NCBI GenBank assembly: GCA_005880445.1
Contig: VBGJ01000031.1
Location: 1 to 33,339, forward strand
Origin: Chloroflexota bacterium
GTDB taxonomy: Bacteria; Chloroflexota; Dormibacteria; Aeolococcales; Aeolococcaceae
Direction: 5' to 3'
Length of the DNA stretch: 33,339 nucleotides
Shown here piece by piece: positions 28,460 through 33,339 of this stretch. Position 1 is the stretch's first letter; every line of letters starts with the position of its first letter. A program made the position numbers and the translations under genes. The notes below the pieces were generated by a model. That model saw only the letters and a program-made list of their open reading frames with translations. It had not been told where the DNA came from and ran no database searches.

Positions 28460-29119
28460 CTACGGCCCTGCGGCTTCGGGGGCGCCCTGATATCGGTGAT
28501 TCAGGTAGAAACGATTGAACTCCGCGATGCTGAAGTTGGGAATGGGGTCGTACCAGTCCCACGACACGGCGGCGAACGGAACGTCCATGGTGGGCCACGG
28601 GATGATGATCACCTTCGGGTACGCGAAATTCGGGTCCGCGGGCAGAGAGTGGTACCAGTCTCGCAGCTGCTGGAACTGCGTGGAGCATCCGCTGGGACAG
28701 TTGTAGAGCGCAACGGTGTAGCCGTGCTCCAGGTTGTGCACCCAGTATTCCGCCGGGACCACCTTGTTGTATGCGCCCGCCTGGATGGGAGCGTCGCCGT
28801 AGCCGAGGTTGTAGTGGCATCCGCTCGTCGGCGGGTTGTGGTTGTAGGAGACCTGCGCCGGCGGCTGCACGTGCGTGTGCGGCATCTCGTCGATCGCCTG
28901 GCCCACCGCCGGGAGGTTGTTCACCCCCGCGGGCTTGATCGAACCTTTGCTGCCGGCGAAGTAGTTCGCGGTGCTGCTGGTGGGACATGTCGAGTTGCCC
29001 ACGTACTGGATGGTCGGCAGCTGATCGAGGCTGGGATTGTTGCTGGGAGCAGTGGGTGCACCGCACGCCGCCACGGCGAGCGCCAGGGCGAGCGCGAGCG
29101 GTGGCAAGACCCTCATCAC
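28460..29119 (-). CDS. DUF3105 lipoprotein
   Basis: Lipobox ALAVAACG; MPHTHVQPPAQVSYNHNPPTSGCHYN...EYWVHNLEHGYTVALYNCPSGC: DUF3105 pattern. Confidence 0.85.
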   Translation of the reverse strand: MMRVLPPLALALALAVAACGAPTAPSNNPSLDQLPTIQYVGNSTCPTSSTANYFAGSKGSIKPAGVNNLPAVGQAIDEMPHTHVQPPAQVSYNHNPPTSGCHYNLGYGDAPIQAGAYNKVVPAEYWVHNLEHGYTVALYNCPSGCSTQFQQLRDWYHSLPADPNFAYPKVIIIPWPTMDVPFAAVSWDWYDPIPNFSIAEFNRFYLNHRYQGAPEAAGP

Positions 29120-29172
29120 GCGATCACTCTACCAATGGCAGGTTGGGGTACCGCACGTTGTACGGTCGGCGC

Positions 29173-29784
29173 ATGCGGCTCATCGGGCTGACCGGCGGCA
29201 TCGCCACAGGCAAATCAGAGGTGGCGGCCATGCTCGCTGAGCACGGCGCCACGGTGGTCGACGCGGACGAGCTGGCCCGCGAGGTGGTGCGTCCAGGCGA
29301 GCCGGCGCTTGCCGACATCGCAAGCCGGTTCGGTGCCGGTGTGCTCACCCCGGACGGCACCCTCGATCGCGAGCGGCTCGGAGAGATCGTGTTCGCAGAC
29401 GCGAGCGCACGGCGTGATCTCGAGGGCATCACGCACGCACGCATCGCGGCGCTCATGCAGCAGCGCATTGCAGACGCGGCCGCGCGTGAGGCGCCCGTCG
29501 TCGTCCTCGACATCCCCTTGTTGCTCGAGCGCGACCTCGAGAACACGGTCGACGGCGTCCTGCTCGTGCACGCGCCCGCCGGGGTGCAGCTGGCGCGCGT
29601 CGCGTCACGCGATCACCTGACCGATGACGCGGCGCGTCAGCGGCTCGCCGCACAGCTGCCCATCGATGAGAAGCGCACCCGTGCCACGTGGATCATCGAC
29701 AACAGCAGCGACCTCGATTCGACGCGGCGTCAGGTGGATGCGTGGTGGCGTGAAGTCATCGAGGTTCGCCCACCAGGCCGGTGA
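29173..29784 (+). CDS. coaE: Dephospho-CoA kinase
   Basis: MRLIGLTGGIATGKSEVAAMLAEHGATVVDADELAREVVRPGEPALADIASRFG...VLDIPLLLE. P-loop and CoaE motifs; start at ATG 29173. Confidence 0.95.
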   Translation: MRLIGLTGGIATGKSEVAAMLAEHGATVVDADELAREVVRPGEPALADIASRFGAGVLTPDGTLDRERLGEIVFADASARRDLEGITHARIAALMQQRIADAAAREAPVVVLDIPLLLERDLENTVDGVLLVHAPAGVQLARVASRDHLTDDAARQRLAAQLPIDEKRTRATWIIDNSSDLDSTRRQVDAWWREVIEVRPPGR

Positions 29785-30412
29785 GCAGCAGCCCGAGCAT
29801 CTGCTCTTCGTCATGCGCAAACGCCTCGGCGCTGTCGCGTTGTAGCGTGCCGATCACGTAGCCGGTGAGCACCATCTCCGCGGCGCCGAAGACAATATAG
29901 GTGGCCAGCTGTGGATCGAGATCGCGCGCCACCTCACCCTTGTCCCGCGCCTCTTGGATCATCGACTCGATGGCGTCGAAGGCGACCAGCACGGTGCCGA
30001 TGTCGTGCGACTCGAGAAACTCATACGAGCGGCTGATCTCGTTGATCATGATCGTCATCAGATCGGGCTCGCGGCGAGAGATCTCCACCCAGAAGTGCAC
30101 CAGGCGCCGCATCCGCTCGGCGAACGGCAGCGGCATGCTGCCCACCTCGTGCAAGTATCCGATGTATTGCGCCCACCGCTCGGAGAAGATGGCGGCCAGA
30201 ATGTCGTCCTTGTTGCGGAAGTAGTGGTACACGAGCCCATACGCGATCCCGGCCTGCTCGGCGATGTCCGCAACGCGAGCGCCGTGAAATCCCGAGCGTG
30301 CAAAGACCTCCGTCGCCGCGGCGAGGATCCGCTCACGCGTTTCGGCGCTGCGCTTGCTGCGTGGTGCGCGTCGCTGCTCCGCACTCTCCGCGCCCTCCGC
30401 GCCGGCGTTCAT
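29756..30412 (-). CDS. TetR-family transcriptional regulator
   Basis: RSAETRERILAAATEVFARSGFHGARVADIAEQAGIAYGLVYHYFRNKDDILAAIF: TetR N-terminal HTH. ATGA overlap with the upstream CoA-transferase gene. Confidence 0.94.
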   Translation of the reverse strand: MNAGAEGAESAEQRRAPRSKRSAETRERILAAATEVFARSGFHGARVADIAEQAGIAYGLVYHYFRNKDDILAAIFSERWAQYIGYLHEVGSMPLPFAERMRRLVHFWVEISRREPDLMTIMINEISRSYEFLESHDIGTVLVAFDAIESMIQEARDKGEVARDLDPQLATYIVFGAAEMVLTGYVIGTLQRDSAEAFAHDEEQMLGLLLTGLVGEPR

Positions 30413-31578
30413 CGCACGGCGCCCTCCGCGGCGAGCGCGTCGAGCGCGGCGTCGTCGTAGCCCGCGTCACCGAGGACATTGCGCGTGTCCGCACCCCAGC
30501 CGGGCGGCTGGCGCCGCACACGCCTCTCGGAGCGGCTGAGCCGGATGGGAAAGCCGACCTGCGCGACCGGACCGGCGGCGCCGGGCGCGAGCCACATCCC
30601 GCGGTGCTGCACCTGCGCTTGGTCGAACACCTCGTCCAACTGCAACACCGGCTCGCAGCACACGTCTTCGTCGCCAAGCTGCGCGGCGAGCTCGGATCGC
30701 GTCTGCTGCGCGAGCGTGCTCTGTAGCTCATCCGCCACGCGTTGTCCCTCGGCGCCGTCGGCGAATGCCGAGTCGGCCAGGTGCGGCAGCCCCAGCGTGG
30801 TCACCAGCTCACGCCAGAACTTCGGCTCCAGCGCACCCACGCTCACCGCGCCGTCCGCACACCTGTACATGCGGTAGCAGGGATACCGTCCGTTGAGCGT
30901 GAGCGTCGCGGGGCCGGCAACCTCGCCGGTTGCGAAGTACACGGCGGCATGCGGCGCCATCCACGCGATCAACCCGTCGAGCATGGCGATGTCGCAGTGC
31001 TGTCCCTCGCCGCTCCGTGACCGCTCGTGCAGCGCGGCGAGAATCGCCACCGCGGCGTGCAGCGCCCCCGCGCCGATGTCGCCCACCTGCAGCGCCGGCA
31101 TGGCGGGCACGCCGTCGGTGCGCCCACCGATGCTGAGCACGCCGGCACGCGCCGCATAGTTGAGATCGTGACCAGCCCGCTCGCGAAACGGTCCATCCTG
31201 GCCATAACCCGTGACGCTGCACATGATGATGCGCGGATTGATCGTGCGTAGCGCTTCGTAGCCAAGCTCGAGACGGTCCATGACGCCCGGCCGGAAGCTC
31301 TCGAGCACGACATCGGCGGTGGACACGAGCCGCAGGAAGGCGTCGCGCCCGGCGGGATGCTTGAGGTCGAGCGCCACCGACCGCTTGTTGCGATTCAGCG
31401 CATGGAACATCGCCGAGTACTCGTCCACCAGTGGGGGCATCCAGCGGAGGTAATCACCCGAGGTGGTGTCCTCGATCTTGATGACGTCGGCACCGAGGTC
31501 GGCGAGGAGCAGCGTACAGAACGGGCCGGGAAGCAGCCGCGAGAGGTCGAGGATGCGCACGCCGTCGAGTGCCGTCAT
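30409..31578 (-). CDS. CaiB/BaiF (family III) CoA-transferase
   Basis: MTALDGVRILDLSRLLPGPFCTLLLADLGADVIKIEDTTSGDYLR...FHALNRNKRSVALDLKHPAGRDAFLRLVSTADVVLESFRPGVMDRLELGYEAL...YGQDGPFRERAGHDLNY. Confidence 0.95.
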   Translation of the reverse strand: MTALDGVRILDLSRLLPGPFCTLLLADLGADVIKIEDTTSGDYLRWMPPLVDEYSAMFHALNRNKRSVALDLKHPAGRDAFLRLVSTADVVLESFRPGVMDRLELGYEALRTINPRIIMCSVTGYGQDGPFRERAGHDLNYAARAGVLSIGGRTDGVPAMPALQVGDIGAGALHAAVAILAALHERSRSGEGQHCDIAMLDGLIAWMAPHAAVYFATGEVAGPATLTLNGRYPCYRMYRCADGAVSVGALEPKFWRELVTTLGLPHLADSAFADGAEGQRVADELQSTLAQQTRSELAAQLGDEDVCCEPVLQLDEVFDQAQVQHRGMWLAPGAAGPVAQVGFPIRLSRSERRVRRQPPGWGADTRNVLGDAGYDDAALDALAAEGAVR

Positions 31579-31658
31579 CGTCGCGCGAGTGTAGCAACCG
31601 CCCTACTTGTGACTGCGCTGCGAAAGGCCCTGTGTTAGATTCGACGTGAGGTCGCTTG

Positions 31659-32696
31659 ATGGTCACCAACGGCGACGTGATACGCACACTGGAGCGGGTT
31701 GCAGACCTGCTCGAGATCACCGGCGAAAACGTCTACAAGGTGCGCGCGTACCGCACTGCGGCGGTCCAGGTGGAGAACCTCGGCGAGCCGCTCGCCGACA
31801 TCGCGGCCCGCGAGGGCCTGCTCACCCTCGGAGGGTTCGGGCCCGCCATCGCGGAGAAGGTCTCGGAGCTGCTCGCCACGGGCCGGCTCGGGTTCCTGGA
31901 GCAGCTCGAGGCGAAGGTGCCGCCGACGCTGCTCGCGATCTGCGAGCTCCCCGGCGTGGGCCCGCGGACGGTGGCGCTTCTGTGGCACGAGGCGGGCATC
32001 ACCACCATCGACGAGCTGGAGGCGGCGGCCAGGAGCGGCCGGCTCGCCGGCACCCCTCGGCTGGGCGCCAAGACGATCGAGCGACTGGTGGCAGCGCTCG
32101 ATGCCCGCAGCGATCATGGCGCCGCCCCACGTCGGGCGCGCGTCGAGGTCGAGCCGCTGGCGCAGATGCTGTGCGACGCGCTGCGCGCGCTGCCCGAGGC
32201 CACGCACGTCGCCGTCGCCGGATCGTTTCGCCGCGGTCGCGCCACGGTGGGCGACCTCGACATCGTCGTGGCGACACATGAGCCGGCGCGCGTTCTCATT
32301 GCGTTTGCCGCGCTTCCTCAGGTGGAGCGAGTGCTGCTGCGCGGCGACACCAAGTGCTCGGTGCACGCCGGCAACGGGTTTCAGGTCGACTGCCGCGCAG
32401 TGGCCTCGGAGGAGTTCGGCTCGGCGATGCAGTACTTCACCGGCTCGCAGGCGCACAACGTCAGGCTGCGCGGACGCGCGCTCCGCATGGGGATGACCCT
32501 GAACGAGTACGGCCTCTTTCGTATCGACGACGCCGTACGCGTCGCCGGGGAGACCGAGGAGGGGATCTACGAAGCGCTCGGCCTGCGGTGGATCCCACCG
32601 GAACAGCGCGAGGACAAGGGCGAGATCGACGCCGCAGTGATCGAGGCCGTCGACGTCATCGGCACGCGCTCCAAGAAGACTGCGAAGCAGGTGTAG
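31659..32696 (+). CDS. Family X DNA polymerase (PolX-like) lacking the C-terminal PHP domain
   Basis: HhH region ELPGVGPRTVALLWHEAGITTIDEL; polymerase core GSFRRGRATVGDLDIVVA and GFQVDCRAV; ...GLRWIPPEQREDKGEIDAAVIEAVDVIGTRSKKTAKQV* ends where PolX PHP would begin. Confidence 0.9.
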   Translation: MVTNGDVIRTLERVADLLEITGENVYKVRAYRTAAVQVENLGEPLADIAAREGLLTLGGFGPAIAEKVSELLATGRLGFLEQLEAKVPPTLLAICELPGVGPRTVALLWHEAGITTIDELEAAARSGRLAGTPRLGAKTIERLVAALDARSDHGAAPRRARVEVEPLAQMLCDALRALPEATHVAVAGSFRRGRATVGDLDIVVATHEPARVLIAFAALPQVERVLLRGDTKCSVHAGNGFQVDCRAVASEEFGSAMQYFTGSQAHNVRLRGRALRMGMTLNEYGLFRIDDAVRVAGETEEGIYEALGLRWIPPEQREDKGEIDAAVIEAVDVIGTRSKKTAKQV

Positions 32697-32698
32697 GC

Positions 32699-33223
32699 AT
32701 GGACGAGCTCGTCATCAAGGTGCCGGCGCCGTTCAGCGGCATCGAGGATGTCGGCTTCAGCGCCCGGTATCCGGCGCAGCCACGGCTGGAGCCGCTGCGC
32801 GACGTTCCCTTCTTCGTGGAGGGGCCGCCGCGACCGATGCAGATCCTGGTGCAGCGCCTGGCGCTGTTCGCCGACAAGGACCAGCTCGTCGGTGCAGGCG
32901 ATGACGAGGCCTATTCGTGGACGCAGCCGGTGCAGCTGACCGACGAGGTTTGCATCATGGCGTTTCGCGACCACAGCACGCACGCCCCGCTCGGCATCGA
33001 CGCCGGTGCGGATGCGGCGCAGGTGATCAGGAGCTACGTCTGGAACCTTGTGCGTCCGTTGGCGTTCACGTTTCTTCGCGACTGCGTCAGGCTCGGCGGC
33101 CTGCGTCTTGCCGAGCGCATCTCGGTGGTGCTCGACACCGGGAGCCCGCCGCTGGTCGACCTGGAGATGCAGCGCGCCGCCATCACGCGCGAGAACGGGA
33201 GCCTGCTGCTCTTCGGTTTCTAG
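32699..33223 (+). CDS. Uncharacterised protein
   Basis: 174 aa MDELVIKVPAPFSGIEDVGFSARYPAQPRLEPLRDVPFFVEGPPRPMQILVQRLALFADKDQLVGAGDDEAYSW...; starts 2 nt after the polX stop. Confidence 0.6.
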   Translation: MDELVIKVPAPFSGIEDVGFSARYPAQPRLEPLRDVPFFVEGPPRPMQILVQRLALFADKDQLVGAGDDEAYSWTQPVQLTDEVCIMAFRDHSTHAPLGIDAGADAAQVIRSYVWNLVRPLAFTFLRDCVRLGGLRLAERISVVLDTGSPPLVDLEMQRAAITRENGSLLLFGF

Positions 33224-33339
33224 GCGAAGGGGTTGACCACTTCCACGATGCCATATACACGTCCATGCTCAAAGTCTTCGGAGAACATTTGAGAGAGCCC
33301 GAATCGTTCCGCATACGCCCACATGTGCGCGTCGGACCA
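33220..33339 (-). CDS. PIN-domain (VapC-like) protein, C-terminal fragment (5' end outside window)
   Basis: Reverse-strand reading WSDAHMWAYAERFGLSQMFSEDFEHGRVYGIVEVVNPFA*: typical PIN C-terminus (D..x..A...G....SEDF.HG..Y....VVNPF). Confidence 0.8.
   Translation of the reverse strand, partial: WSDAHMWAYAERFGLSQMFSEDFEHGRVYGIVEVVNPFA

Overview
High-GC bacterial chromosome window, possibly actinobacterial or Chloroflexota/Dormibacterota-like (inference only). It holds about 30 mostly intact genes and one tRNA-Glu(UUC), with no CRISPR array, rRNA or transposon recognised. Recognised genes include a haloperoxidase-like hydrolase, gltX, a membrane GGDEF cyclase with an RxxD I-site, a CFA synthase, thiD, queF-yhhQ, clpB, a D,D-carboxypeptidase, a moxR/DUF58/transglutaminase cluster, coaE, TetR, a CaiB-type CoA transferase and a PolX lacking its PHP domain. 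The most interesting locus is ~8.5-12.4 kb on the minus strand. A pore-less MgtE-N/CBS/PRC protein is followed by what I read as an M-box (ykoK-type) Mg2+ riboswitch, then by an NRAMP-family transporter. That transporter has non-canonical metal-site motifs (DPGN->DAGG, MPH->APW). This suggests a Mg2+ uptake module built from an NRAMP-fold transporter, a Mg2+ riboswitch and a detached MgtE-type Mg2+ sensor. Other observations: an NRDE/TANGO2 gene with an internal deletion and frameshift, a frameshifted PAS-like gene in an unknown receiver-domain operon, TANNNT -10 boxes 6-7 nt upstream of at least eight start codons (leaderless transcription), a BldC-like HTH gene with helically phased direct repeats upstream, and a partial PIN-domain gene at the right edge that the ORF track misses.
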